Shown: piece by piece, positions 21,926-34,194 of the stretch
Position numbering within the stretch: position 1 is the first letter of the stretch
Layout of the letters: each line of letters starts with the position of its first letter
Origin: Bemisia tabaci
Taxonomy: Eukaryota > Arthropoda > Insecta > Hemiptera > Aleyrodidae
Reading direction: 5' to 3'
NCBI RefSeq assembly: GCF_918797505.1
Contig: NC_092793.1
Span: 186,001-250,000 of the forward strand
Length of the DNA: 64,000 nt
Translations under genes and position numbers: made by a program
The notes under the pieces: model-generated
Databases searched by the model: none
What the model was told of the DNA's origin: nothing
The model's input: only the letters and a program-made list of their open reading frames with translations

Positions 21926-22867
21926 GAATCGGCTCGTGCGAAAACCGCTAATGTCCATTTTTTTCAATTTTGAGATTTTTGGGTTAAAATACCCTCGGAG
22001 GTCAAACACACTCATTAATGTAGTGAACATGTTTGTTCCTTAGGTTTGAAGCCCTTTTCAGGGGGAGCCGTGGTCCGAATCATGCGAAAACCGCTAATGT
22101 CCATCTATCGTTGTATGCCTAATTACTGTACAACAAACCAAAATAAAAAAATGTCTCCTGAACGACATTAGGTGATCTTTATGCATTTTAAGGCGCTGAA
22201 TCTTAATATGACCTCAGTTTTTTTCCGCCACCCTCCAATTTTCCGGAAAAGCCGATTTTACTCGGAAAAATGATCATTTTTGGGCATTTTCGGTGTTTTT
22301 CCGACTGTTATCCCGATTGTTAAATTGGAGGGTGATGGAAAAAAACGGAGGTCATATTCGGATTCAGTGCCTCAAAATACGTAAGGCCAACCGTATTTTG
22401 CCCGAGAGGCATACTGAAAAATATGCGTTTTCGATGTTTTAGAACCGTCCACGCACAAATCATGCGAAAACCGCTAATGTCCAGTTTATTGCTGGGAGTT
22501 TAGTGGCGAAACTTATTTTAAGTACCGCAACTGTCCGGAATTTTATTTTTTTAACCTTATGTGAATGATAATCTACCGCTTTAACATCTTCAGAATGAAT
22601 TTTGAAAATATCAAACGGCTCCAAAACTCGGCGATTTTTACGTATCATGCGAAAACCGCTAATGTCCAGAGTCCTTTCTTTTTAATTACTCCATTCCAGA
22701 CAGAAGAGGAGCTGGAACCTGTTAGGGATCCTTTTCTACAATCCACTCTTGTAATAATCAACTTCTCAACATTTTTTAATCCCGCATTTAAAAGGCTTCT
22801 ACAGTTTTTTGCAGTTTACTCAAAATAAGAGAAAATGGACATTAGCGGTTTTCGCAGGAGCCGATTC
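21926..22867. mobile_element. 942-bp non-autonomous element with repeated terminal motif
   Basis: Ends GAATCGGCTCGTGCGAAAAC and complement, flanked by AACT on both sides (21922-21925 and 22868-22871). The 20-mer GCGAAAACCGCTAATGTCCA of the left end recurs in direct orientation at 22084, 22464 and 22649 and is inverted at 22836-22855. A central palindrome (about 22172-22385) pairs AATATGACCTCAG and CACCCTCCAATTT with their complements. No transposase is encoded. Confidence 0.85.
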
Positions 22868-22871
22868 AACT

Positions 22872-23366
22872 ATCTTTAGATTTACGTTAGCTGTCTCAAA
22901 TTTAGTAATTTTGTCCATTTTGATCTTATGAAGAACTGTATAGATTTTCGGTTAAATCGCATTTACCGTTTACTTTCTAAACGGTAATTAACGTAAGTGC
23001 CCTACTTACGCTGTTTTCCACTAAACTGTTTTTATGAAAGTTCCATTCCTTGGTTTCCTTGGTAACCTTTGTTTGCTATCAGCTTATTTCCATTTCTCGG
23101 CCAAGTCAACGGATTTTATACCTCCTTTTTTTTTTTTTTTTTTTTTTTTTTGAATCATTGCCAGGTTAGTTCTAATTCTTTTGCCAGCATTTATTCTACC
23201 CCTCCCCTCCCAGCTCATTTTTCTAACTCCCGTAGCCCCCCCCCCCCCCCAACTGATTTTATTTATATTTTTTTTTCTTATGGCATGCCTTGCACCCCTA
23301 CCATCATATTGTGGGGTTTCATTCGTAGGGATAAAATATTGTATTGTATGTAGATCTTCGATATAT
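22872..23366. other. no gene seen; LINE remnant and homopolymers
   Basis: It begins with what may be more LINE ORF1, then a short palindrome near 22955. A T run at about 23127-23152 and a C run at about 23238-23251 follow. Confidence 0.4.
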
Positions 23367-23940
23367 CGTTCGATATAAAGCAGGATAGACAGGGATATGA
23401 CGGAATTTATTGATATTCACCGGGATAAAAGGTAGGAATTTTAAGAAAAGGGGAATAATCGTTCGATATAAAGCAGGATAGACAGGGATAAGACGGAATT
23501 TATTGATATTCACCGGGATAAAAGGTAGGAATTTTAAGAAAAGGGGAATAGTCAGTGTGAAACGGGGTAGATAAGAATTAAATAGGATAGATAGTGATAA
23601 AACAGGGTAATGTCTATCGATCTTCGATATATAGTTCGATATAAAATATGATAGACATGGATAAAACGGGATGGGGAACGACATTGATATTAATTGAGTT
23701 AAATGGAGGAAGTTTGAGAAAAGGAGAATAATTAGTGTGTAACCGTAAAGATAAGGATAAAACAGGATAGGTAGGGTTATCCCACCCTTCGATACATCGA
23801 TCTTTGTTTATCGATCTTTGATAAATTGCCCGATATGAAACAGGATGGGAAAGTGGCATAATCCATTTGAAACGGGATAGATAGACAAAATCAGGACAGA
23901 TATGGGTAATATTTGATATAGATAGGGATAAAACTGGATG
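23367..23940 (+). repeat. minisatellite, 93-bp unit with degenerate continuation
   Basis: CGTTCGATATAAAGCAGGAT opens two nearly identical 93-base units at 23367 and 23460. The unit contains TTGATATTCACCGGGATAAA. Diverged versions of its parts (GGATAGACAGGGATAAAAC, CGATATAAA) continue to 23940. Confidence 0.85.
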
Positions 23941-23966
23941 TATTGATATTCACCGGCATAAAAGGG

Positions 23967-24380
23967 ATGTTTATCGTGTTTGAAGATTTTGCTGTGTTTG
24001 TTGTGTTTGATGTATTTGTTGTGTTACAAGTGTTCGTCGTGTTCAATATGTTTGCTGTGTTTATTGTGTTTGATGTGTTTAATGCGTTTGTTGTGTTTGA
24101 TGCATTTGTTGTTTTTGATGTTTTTGTTGTGTTCGATGTTTTTGTTGTGTTTGATGTTTCATGTGTTTTTGTCGTGTTCGATGTGTTTGATGAGTTTGCT
24201 GTATTTGTTGTGCTTGATGTGTTTGATGTGTTTGTTGTGTTTGATGTGCCTGTTGTGTTTAATGCGTTTGTCAAGTTTGATGTGTTTGTCGCATTTGATG
24301 AGTTTGCTTTATTTGTTATGTTTGATGCGCCTGTTGTATTTATTGCGTTTGTTGTGTTTGATATGTTCGTTTTGTTTCTA
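23967..24380 (+). repeat. low-complexity (GTTTGTTGTGTTTGATGT)n array
   Basis: About 410 bases built from TGTTTGTTG and TGTTTGATG 9-mers. Because the unit is a multiple of three it stays open in several frames, coding V/F/D-rich peptide on plus and N/T/S-rich peptide on minus. This explains the long apparent frames at 23943-24506 and 23891-24385. Confidence 0.85.
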
Positions 24381-24410
24381 CTCAACTCACCTATATTCTA
24401 TCTACAAGTG

Positions 24411-25173
24411 TACAGGGCGTCCCAAAAGTCCCTTCCAACCCTTCTAAAATTTTACCTAATTAAAATTTTGAAACAAAACTTCGGGAATGTTCAAAGATCA
24501 ATGTAAGCTACTTTCAGGGCCCCCAAACTTTTGCGGGGGGGCTACGGGTCCCAACTTTTTTTTTTCAAACGGCAACATCTCCTTTGTGACACATAAATTC
24601 AAAGAAAATTAAAAAAGAAAATTTTTGGCACAAACCGGAAGTCAAACTCTTGATTTTTGACAAACTGGCCGCCGGTCAAATTTCAAAATATCGGAAATCT
24701 AAATCCCCGTTTTCGTCGATGGATTGGGATGAAACTTGGTTCTCATAGGTTTTTTTGAACGAGAAAAACGATTCTGGCATTATTTTTCCGGAAAATTTTT
24801 GTCTTTTTCAAAATGGCGGCGGTCAATATGGCGACCTTGAGCGGCAAGAGAATAAATTAGGCTGCTTATCGGTGAATTTGCATGAAACTTGGTATCAGGG
24901 GACACTTCGGCATGAAAAAGACGAATCTGTCATCAGATTTTTTGAAATTCTGAATAACTTCAAAATGGCGAGGAAAATGGTGGAAACTTGGTATTACGGA
25001 CGTTTACGGGTGGATTCGCATGCTGCCATTTTGAAAGTATCTGACATTTCAGTCAATTCATTGCATTCAAAGTCATTCAAATGCATTGCGGAAGAGGCAT
25101 GTTTTGTCAAACCAAAAACCAACAGGACCCAGAGTTTCATTCGCATCCAACCGTAAACGTCCGTAATACCAAG
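24411..25173 (+). mobile_element. one-ended foldback remnant
   Basis: It starts TACAGGGCGTCCCAAAAGTC, the terminus type seen in the other foldbacks, and continues with the typical 'catgaaacttggt' and 'aaaatggcg' phrases. No matching far end is present. A local inverted pair (about 24988-25021 with 25138-25173, CTTGGTATTACGGACGTTTA) closes it. Confidence 0.6.
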
Positions 25174-25514
25174 TCTCTGCATTTTCCAGATGCAAAAGGA
25201 TTGATAAGCATAAAACTGCATTCATCCCGTTTAATCTAAGTTCATCCTAATTCAGTAACATTCATCCTTGCCGGACAAAGAATTTGATTTTAAATTAATT
25301 GAATTTTAAATAAATTAAATGTGTCGAGTTTTATAAATTGAGATTAAGATAAAAAAAATCTAATCACACATTGGTAGGTTATAGGTTATGTCACATTTTT
25401 TTTGTCTACCGGATCAAGACTCCCTTCACCCTCTTAACCCCTCACCATAAATTGTGCTGAACACTTATCAAGTGGATTGCCGATCTCTCCAATCAAAAAA
25501 AAAAGAAAAAAAAG

Positions 25515-25700
25515 TGTTTACCAAACAGGAAAAGATTACAGTAACGCCATTTCAGTTCACCTTAAATTTCAAAGTAGGCAACACGAGTTTCTACGTGGTT
25601 GAATGGCGGTATTGTCGTCGTGAAATGACAGTTTGCCTTCAATGATTAGTGTAGGCAACACAAGCTCTCACGTGGTCGAAGAGTGGTATCATCGTCCGTG
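25515..25700 (+). repeat. direct repeat pair, left copy (right copy about 26125-26310)
   Basis: Blocks such as TAGGCAACA, CGTGGTTGAA.GCGGTAT and GTGGTCGAA.AGTGGxATCATC recur in the same order about 610 bases downstream with many substitutions. Between the copies lies purine-rich GA/GATGAT sequence. The pair ends just before a Helitron-type 3' terminus. Confidence 0.65.
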
Positions 25701-26353
25701 CAATAGACGTCCTCTGTCTGCTAATTTGTTTTTATGTCATTTCGGGACCGCGTTTTTCAGTAAAGTAGTTGCTCCTCTTAACTGTTATTCATTAAGCTGT
25801 TTTTATCTTTTTTTACTTCCCGTCCGAGCACATGAACACTAAAAGAGAGAGATGAGGATGATGATTATGATGCTGATGCTGATGATGACCATGAAGAAAA
25901 AGGAGAACAACGAATGGTGCAGAACAAGAAGAGTGAAAGAAAATAAGTTAGAATAAATTTAGATAGAAGAAGAAGATAATGAAAGTGGGAGAAGCAAACA
26001 GACAGAAGAAATGAAAAGTAAAAAGAGGAAAGCAGTGAGAGGGAGATTGAAATAAATAAGAACGTGGAAATAGTGGAATAGCTGTTTCATCGTGAAATTG
26101 CACGATTACTTGGAACGTTTTTAAAAAATAGCATTTCACCAAACTGGAGAAGATAAATTAACGTCATTTCATTTCGCCCTCAATTTCAGTTTAGGCAACA
26201 GGAGCTTCCGCGTGGTTGAAAAGCGGTATCGTCGTTAAATGGCACGCTCACTCAGGCAAAATAAGCTCCCATGTGGTCGAATAGTGGCATCATCCCCGAA
26301 ACAATATCGGCCTAATGCTCCCCGTAACTAAATTTTTGGTGAAGCATCTAGAC

Positions 26354-26383
26354 CCGTGACTTTAGTCACGGGCTTTCCACTAG
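26354..26383 (+). mobile_element. Helitron 3' terminus
   Basis: CCCGTGACTTTAGTCACGGG forms a perfect short hairpin. CTTTCCACTAG follows, then T, matching the Helitron rule of a hairpin a few bases before CTRR inserted 5' of T. The TC 5' end of this copy was not identified; the direct repeats upstream may be its body. Confidence 0.65.
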
Positions 26384-27420
26384 TTATTTAATAGAAACAT
26401 CTCTAACCTGAATAGTAAGTTTAGCTACGTAGGAATAATTCACCATGTTGAAATGCCTAGATCAAGTTTCACAGCTCACGTTCCTTATATGAACACTCAA
26501 GGTAATTATGCACTGGCAATGAGGATTGTGTCCACGTGTGAGACTCCTGCTAATCATTAGAAATATACCTAGCAACAAGCAACATTATATACATGTAAAC
26601 TAATAAAACAGGACAAGGCTAAAGTAGCTGCCCCAAATGAGAATGTCCTAAAATCCTCCTCGAAGAAACATTCATCTCTTTTAAATTTTAATATTCAAAG
26701 CCTCAAGATAATTGATAAACCGCACCTACTTGCGCTTGAATTAGGAAATCTGCGCACCCCGCTTGGTGTTACATGATTTACAGAGACTTGGTTTAAAGCT
26801 GGTCAAACCATCCCTTTAGCAAATCACATCTATGCTGATACCAACACAAGGCGATTTACCAGGGAAGGTGGGTCAGCCATTAAATTTACGTTAAATATAA
26901 CATTACGAGCTCTAGTCTACACAAGTTGAATGGTCTTTCAATTGAGAACAACTGTGAAGTCTCTGCTATCTCCGTAAGAAAATTTGATAATTTTTGTTTT
27001 TTAAAACCCTGGATCGTAACTTCTATATACAGGCCACCGACTGGTGATGTATGTACTCTCTTAGAAAAACTGGAAATGACACGTAAAAGTTTATTTGAAT
27101 GAAATTGCCCTTACATTATTGCAGGCAATTTTAACGTTGACTTTCTCAACTCGCAGTGTAAGGATGTGAAGTCACTTTGTAGTCTAATAACTGAATTTGG
27201 CATTAATTGTAAGCCATTATTTTACGATGAGCCCTCCAGGATCCCTAAAACTACGGCTACCCTGATTATTAATTGTTTTTCCAACAATCAATCCACAGAC
27301 TCCTTCATGTGGGATCCTCGTCCATACGACCACCGAGAAGAATTTGCCTCTTTTAACTTTATTTACCAAATGGGCCTGTTGCAAACTTTTACTAGTGCAA
27401 AAATAAGAGTCGTCTCCATC
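26384..27420 (+). pseudogene. LINE ORF2 endonuclease (EEP) fragment
   Basis: Across frames and several stops it encodes LLNFNIQSLK, TETWFKAG, RRFTREGGSA, SIYRPPTGD, IIAGNFNVDF and a DPRPYDHRE box. These correspond in order to the EEP motifs of non-LTR elements (N.QSL, TETW, R.GG, IYRPP, GDFN, SDH). The catalytic GDFN reads AGNFN and SDH reads YDH, so the copy is inactive. It follows the ORF1 fragments in the correct order. Confidence 0.75.
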
Positions 27421-27516
27421 AGTAAATGTCTGAAAAATCACGATGAGCGCATTGGGAAAGTTTGAAATGCACTCCTAACTTCACAATCTGCGTAAGAAAT
27501 TTCCGTTTTTTTTAGC
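27421..27516 (-). repeat. dispersed repeat, partner of 43670-43767
   Basis: About 95 bases (AAATGTCTGAAAAATCACGA ... TGCACTCCTAACTTCACAAT) are the reverse complement of 43670-43767 with a short indel. The LINE similarity stops where this begins. Confidence 0.7.
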
Positions 27517-29096
27517 TTCCCTCTTCAAAAACGATACTACGGCACAGGTGAACATTTCATTAAAGGTGTCGTTCTACCTATACAACCCCCGTGCACTGGG
27601 ATACTACACAATATTCAACATTACCGACACCGATCCGCCAAAAGACATGTGCCTGAACGAGATTCTAGCCATTTGTTGACAACGCAGCCTGTTTACATTC
27701 ACGATTTCTTCGCGTTGATGAAGATCCGCTTTAGTAGACCTTGTGCTCCCGCTTGCGGTATGCGAGCGGAAGCTAAACTTAGGTGCCATGTGATGGTAGC
27801 ATTTTCATATTCCTTGCCAAATTGGTTTAAAACCAGTCTTTTTTGGGCTGAATGCGTGAACGGATGTAGAAAAATTATTATTATTTACTGGGCTCAAGAA
27901 AATGAATGACCATAACAAATTTTTGACTGTCTGATTTTGGTCGGCCTCTCCCTCCCCCTCCTTCCACCCTAAAATATCTAAAGAGCGGGAAATGCTACCT
28001 ATTGGAAACCTTAAAAACCCTTGAAACATGAATTTGTGTTGAAATATTTCATTGGGCCGCTTTACTGTGTACCGTGGTTCCTTAAAACCTCTATATCTGA
28101 TTTTCGCGGAAATTGGAGGTCACCTCAAAGAAGCATCCGAAAAAGTACTGGTTTGTACCGTTTGTGCTTTTGTATATGGTATCTCTAGGATATATATGCT
28201 TTCTAAAAGTACCAAAGATAACCGCGCAACGAACCGCAATGACACTTTCCCAGTCTACAATATTCTGAAAAATTCATTTTTTAAGGCTTATTTGTCGGGC
28301 AACTTTGATCTCATGCCCTGCAGCAAAAAATCAATATTTTTGGGATCTGCAAAAGCGAAAATACTCGTCATGCAATGGAGTTTACCAGTCAGATGCATAT
28401 AATGGTGTGAGGTTCACGAGTGCACTGTGAAATAATTGAGTATATAACGCGCGCCTCAGGTTGCAGAAATCTGGGTTCATCACATTCCACATGCTGCATA
28501 TCTATCTACGAGGAAACCGCAGATATAATGAATATTTTAGATATTCCCGTGTAATTTCGTAATCAGTAGGTATCTGAGCATCGAATAAGATGGCTTTGAT
28601 GAGGGAAAAAAAATGTCGAAATATTGCATTTCGCGCCGCTACGAACACGATCTGGCCCATAGTGATAGCGGTATGGTTGAGCCGGCCATCTGAATATTGT
28701 GATCATGTATCTTTTCACCTCACGTTTGTTATTAGAATAATTGAACTGACATGGTCATTTATCCTTCACATGAGCCAGCTTGCAGTATGGTAAGGCTAGC
28801 CATCAGAATAACCTATGCTCTTAACTTTAATTGCCAAAATCGCTCTTCCCTCTAAGTAGTAGCCGCAGAAAATGATGGCCAAGCTAATTATTGAAATTTT
28901 TGCCCTAGTGAGCTCTTCATTGTAGCATTTAGTAGTTGGAATGATGAAAATGATCAGTTGTAATAGCTGATGCAGTATATAAAACAGTGAGTGCTGTGGA
29001 TGTTCAATAGTTGAGTCAGCATTTTTAATTGATCTGCTTGCCTTTTCAATAGCAGCACACGTTTCTTAGTGTATCTAGAATGAAATTTAAAATTAA
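27517..29096. other. no gene seen
   Basis: Frames at 28052-28402 and 28590-28793 have no recognisable motif. A diverged direct pair (GTATGGTTGAGCCGGCCATC at 28669; a similar block near 28786) is the only structure noted. Confidence 0.4.
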
Positions 29097-30066
29097 CTAG
29101 CTGCTCCGGGCGCCCTACGGGCGCCCTCCACAGCTAGCAATAGTGGTGCAGAAGCTTAATTGAAATCGAGGCAATTAGTTGAATCTATTTAATAATAATG
29201 AATAAAATGTCTGTAACAATACGTGTTGATAGCAATACGCTATACTGCAGTTAATAAGTCAGGGTCAGTCAAGCCGCAGAAAAGTAAGATGCCAGGATAT
29301 CAAGAAGCTGTGAGACAGAGCAGCCGAGGGATTGCGAAGGAATGTGGGTGGCGAGTGACGAACGACAATGCGACCCAAACCTCCTTCTTTGAGGTTGGTG
29401 GGAAATGAGCTATACCAAAGAAAACGGAGATTGCCGAAAGAAAGTGGTGGGAGGGGTGGCTGAGAACGTAGAGGGGGGTACCTAGGGACGGGCAAGCAGG
29501 TAGCGGCCGGACGACCGCTCGAAACAGCTGAACTATACTCGTCGATAAAAGTAAAAAAAGTTGAGAAAATCGAAAAAACAATTACAGCCTGCAAATCTAC
29601 AGATCAGAAGCTTTCATTTAAAAAAAAAGCATGCAAATCGGTCCGGTGGTTCTCTCAAAGTTAATGTCCCAAAATGCGGACTTGAGTCTGAATAAATGGG
29701 AGAAAATTTGAGCCCAGCTAAACTTCACTCGTCGATAAAAGTAAGAAAATTTGATAAAATCGAAAAAACGATCACAGCCTGCAAATCTGCAGATCACAGG
29801 CTTTCATTTAAAACAAAAATCATGTATATCGGTCCGGTGGTTCTCTCAAAGTTAACGTCCAAAGATTCGGACCTCCGTTTTAATACATTGGAGAAAATTT
29901 GAGAAAATTATAGGAGAAAATTTGAAAAAATCGAAAAACAAATTACAGCCTGCAAATCTATAGCTCAGAAGCTTTCATTTAAAAAAAAAGATCAGGAAAA
30001 TCGGCCCGGCGGTTCTCTCAAAGTTAACGCCCCAAGATTCGGAACTTTGCATTTTAATATATAGGA
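29097..30066 (-). mobile_element. non-autonomous Helitron
   Basis: On the minus strand it begins TCCTATATATTAAAATGC after an A. It ends GGGCGCCCGTAGGGCGCCC (hairpin), GGAGCAGCTAG, then T, so both ends and the A/T target fit Helitrons. The 5' half is three tandem units of 170-191 bases (AAATCGAAAAAAC at about 29566, 29757, 29928), each with GGTTCTCTCAAAGTTAA. There is no Rep/helicase, so it would be mobilised in trans. Confidence 0.75.
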
Positions 30067-31391
30067 TGAAATTTTATGAGAGAAATAATACTACAGTGTT
30101 TATTTATTACCAAATTACACTAAAAGCAAAAAATTCATTTAGCATAGTTGAAATAAGATTTCAACTGATAACTAAGGTAAAATAAAACGGTTTAATTAGT
30201 GATAAAAATATGAATAAACCAACAAATAAAATATTAACTTACTCCCCAATAATTTTAATGTTTTGGATACACAGCCTAAAAAGTAGACGCCCTTAGAGCG
30301 TAAAATTATTTCTCTCTTAAAAAATTTCAAATAATTTTGAATTTCATAAAATTAGAGCAGAATACAATGTTGCTAAAAAGAAAGGGCAAGCATAGATAAG
30401 TGGATAAATAATATTTAAAATTTACTTAAAATTCTGGTTGGTATGAGGTTCTATCGATACAAAATGAAAGATCTTTTAAGTACAATGAGAATTTATTATT
30501 TTAAATAAACTGAGAAAAAAATTAAAGAAAAAAAATTAAATTGAAACTATGAGCTAAAGAACTATCTTACATTTTGAAGATAAAACATTTAACATAAATC
30601 TTCAAAGCAAAATAAAAACAAAACAAACTTACATTAATGGCAGGTTTCTAATCTTTCGAGTATTGAATCTGTTTTCACATATACGTAGGAAGGAAAATCT
30701 ACCGGAATGATTCCAGTTGGTTTTTTTTAAAGATATTATTTGCTTTCATTGCTTTTAAATTTAAATGACATTTAATTAAAACAAAAACTTACTAAACGCC
30801 AAAAACATCTGGAAAGCAAATAACAATTTACTTTAATTTTACCAATCTGGTTGATTTTATCTACCGCTTCACTGTGAAAAGCAAACCAAAAATAACAGGT
30901 AATGTTACATCTAAGAGTAAAATAAACCATTTTTCTTCCTCTGAAAATCAGTACTTATTGCAAATCTTTCAATGTGTTTACAAAGACCTTTCCGTTTCAC
31001 ACATCGAAGCTGCTGCTAAAGCATACAGCTGATAACAATAAAATACTAAAAAAAATTGATGAGGAATAAAAATAAAATGCACCTTGAGAATTGAACAATT
31101 TATTTTTGTGTTTTGGCAAAAACCTAGCACAGCTTTGATGTCATGAGGTATCTGGGTATTTATTTTTTGGAAAAATGAATAAAAATGCTTACACTAGAAC
31201 ACTGCAAATGAAAAAAACGAAACATTTCAAAATGAAAACAAACCATGAAACAACTTCAAGGTGATAACTATTACTTTTCTCTCAATTTTGCTTTGAAGAT
31301 AAATCAAAATATTAAAACTATATGATTTGAGGGTGGCTATCAACTTAACATTATTGTCATTTTTGGATTAATTCTGTTAATTGCTATGTTT
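30067..31391. other. no gene seen; very AT-rich
   Basis: No frame, repeat or motif that I can support. This is the start of the quietest part of the window and may be intron or 3' flank of the minus-strand gene described next. Confidence 0.4.
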
Positions 31392-31862
31392 TTAATATCA
31401 TTCTCAACAAAGTGTTAGGCCCAAGAAATTCAGATATTGAACTCTGAGTTGAGATCAGAAATAATTAGAATCACACAAGTAAAAAGAGGGAAAAATAAAA
31501 AATAAAAAAACTGGGAGATAAGGTGACTAACTAACAATTCCATCTATTCGCCGAGAAAGCCTTCCATTTGCTTGAGTAACAGGAATTGTGGACCTCAAGC
31601 CAACACGAAGCCTGACTCATTAAGAGTGAAGTAACATAAACTGTAGCCCTTTACTCTACGGCTAAGCAAGGAAAAAGAAGACGTAGAAATTTACAGTTCG
31701 CCCCTACAACATCTCCCGGTTTTCTTCTTCTTTTTTTCCTCTTTTTGCTCATAATTCTTCTCATTCTCTTCGCGCTCATAATTCTATCTGATCTCAACTC
31801 AGAATTTGAAATCTTTGTTTCTTTGGTGTAATCTTTTGTTGAGAATAATTTTAATCCATGAA
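31392..31862. mobile_element. hairpin MITE, about 470 bp
   Basis: ATTCTCAACAAAGTGTTAGG at left pairs imperfectly with TTTTGTTGAGAATAATTTT at right. GAACTCTGAGTTGAGATCAG pairs with CTGATCTCAACTCAGAATTT, with further pairing of the purine-rich inner arm. Arms are about 140 bases and diverged. Confidence 0.6.
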
Positions 31863-32882
31863 AGGCACTTAGTACTTAGCACTCTGTAACACACAAAAAA
31901 ATAATGAGAGGCAAGGAGAATACAAAGAGTGAAAAATTGAAATTTGCTCAAGGAAACTTAACTCTACTAACTAACTTAACCTAACTCGAGGGAATGAGAA
32001 GAAATATATTTATAAAAAATAAGAGAAACAACTAGGTAATCCCAGTTGAGAACAGCTAAAAGTTAACTTTAAAGGCCAGAGTCTATTCAAAAAAATTTAA
32101 AAAATGACAACCACTTAAAAAATTAAACAAAGGTATAAAACATAGAATAATATAGAATGAGAAAAATTATTAATGAAATGCTCATAATGAAAACACAATA
32201 TATTAGTATGAAGTATTTCGACAGTTGCACTGAATTTGTCACATGGTTTAGGTGGTTTTTGTCTCAAGTTAGGAACTTAACCTTGAAGAGAGTCATTGTA
32301 TGACAACCTCTTTAAAACGAAGAAATTGGTAAAATATTGGTAACAAAACAACTTAATTGAACCTAGATTATTTACAAATGTCTTTTTCTTAAAATAAGAA
32401 TGAAAAATGACTGTTGAAGTACTTCAGTAGATACTCTTCACAAGAATATAACACTATTTTCCTGAAAAATGTGATGTGAAAACAGCAGTAAAAAAATAAT
32501 GAAACAAATAATTAACGGCCACTAAACACAAAATATTAATCAGCTTTTACAGTTACTTTACATTCTACCTTAGAAGTAAGAATGGAAAAAATTAAAGGCT
32601 GGCTTGAAATATTAAAGCAGAAAAGAAATTTGTTATTTATGGTTTTATAACCCTGAAGTATTATTGAATATTTAATCGAAGAGTATGCGTTTAGGTCACT
32701 CATTTTAGGTCACGCCTGCCATCTTGAATTCTAGCAGACACTTTTATGGTTTCTTGTCTTTAAAACCTCACTCCGCTCTCTTTGCATTCTAATAAAGGTA
32801 GCCCATAAGCTACTCTCATTCTTTCCAATTACTCATACCAACAAATTTACATTGAGTAAGTTCAAGATTACCTCTATAGTAC

Positions 32883-32957
32883 CTTCAATTTTTAAAATTT
32901 TTCTGGAGAGTCCCTCTGGAATCCCAACATCCAGCCAGGGTTTCCTTTCCAGATACA
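32883..32957 (-). CDS. candidate exon 3' of the unknown spliced gene
   Basis: After acceptor CCCTGCTAG come 75 bases open in the phase required by the exon at 33339-33504, then donor GAAG|GTACTA. The peptide includes RKPWLDVGIPEGLSRKILKI. Phase agreement is the main argument; the acceptor tract is weak. No further 3' exon was found. Confidence 0.35.
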
Positions 32958-33338
32958 CTAGCAGGGCGGCAATTTTTCATGAAAAATAAAATCTTGAGAT
33001 TTCACGTGAAATATGTCATGAAATATCAGAAGTTTATGAAAGATTTTGAAAAATACCTGTCCCTTCTCATGTTTTGCAAAATGGAAAAATTGTAGCTTTC
33101 TTCTATTTTTGTATGTTTAAGTCCAGGTTGCATACTCTAGCCCCTTAAAAATATGAAATATTTCACAGCCTTGTAAAATGTCATGAAATATTTCACTGAA
33201 ATTTCCAATCTTTCATTTTTTTCTTATGTTTCATGCCACCTTGCCCCTAGGTCCAGTCACTTCAATTCGTCCCGGGGCCCATAGAGGATTTGGGCAGACT
33301 TGTACTGGTTAAAAGGAAAGAACCACAATGATACATAC

Positions 33339-33504
33339 TTTCAGAATCAAGATCCACTGTCAATCTTCTTATGCCCTTGGCAAAAGTTGCATCCCTTGGA
33401 ATTTTACTTTTTGCAAAAGAAAGAATACTTTTTTTCAAATGTGGCCAGATATTGTGAAGTAAGTTTCTCTGTTGCTCATATCGAACACTGAAGTCAATTT
33501 CAAT
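33339..33504 (-). CDS. exon of unrecognised spliced gene
   Basis: Acceptor TGTTCTTTTCAG, 166 bases open in the phase supplied by the previous exon (55 codons plus one base), donor GAAA|GTATGT. The peptide contains IDFSVRYEQQRNLLHNIWPH and FAKSKIPRDATFAKGI, with a hydrophilic, helical look. Together with the next exon upstream the order resembles uncharacterised arthropod proteins with 'PW..V...W..T...R' followed by 'DF........W', but I cannot name the family. Not obviously transposon-derived. Confidence 0.6.
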
Positions 33505-34194
33505 CTGAAAAGAACACCAAATAAGTCTTTAGAGCACTTGGACATTAAAATACTTTGCATTGAATGAACTTATGAAAAAACAAAAATACAGTAATAAAAG
33601 GGAAAGTTTAATCAACCATACATTAAAAATAAATCAAGAGCAGAAGAGTTTCTTCCACTATAGTCATAGTTGCTAAATCTAGACTATCAAGGCGTATGGT
33701 GAAAAAAATCAAAATTTGGGTTCCAGCCAAAATTTCCAGGGCACGAAACACCTATTGAATTTATAACATCTTGAAATTTAAAATCCTGAGTAAAAAACAA
33801 CTCCACCAATGACAGATTTTAAAGTTTATTACTTACAAAGATAATCAGTGTTCTACTTTTTCAAATCCTAGTACTAAACCATTTACAGAGTGCAACTTAT
33901 TGCACAACTCGTTGCATTAATACCTTGCATTTTGTGTTCAAATTATACTCGTTGCATTATTTTCATAGAAAATATATTTTTTCAGAGAACTTTTATCGCT
34001 CCCAGCACTTGGTCTTATGATTCCAAATGATATTCATTTCATCTCATTAGTTTTCAAGCAGACTCAATATGGCATCAATACAGAAATGATTGAAAGTTTT
34101 TAAGAATCCTATAAAAAAAAACTGGTCTTTATAAAATTAAATATTTTGGTGGAAGAAAAGAAAATTAAGTTTTGAATCGCGGAAATGAACTTAC

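Noticed and set aside
23891..24506. Long V/F- or N/T-rich proteins of 155-187 residues
   Set aside because: Products of a low-complexity minisatellite open in several frames, not genes.
28052..28402. 116-codon plus-strand frame as a gene
   Set aside because: No domain, homologue pattern, or splice/polyadenylation context; length is not unusual for chance.
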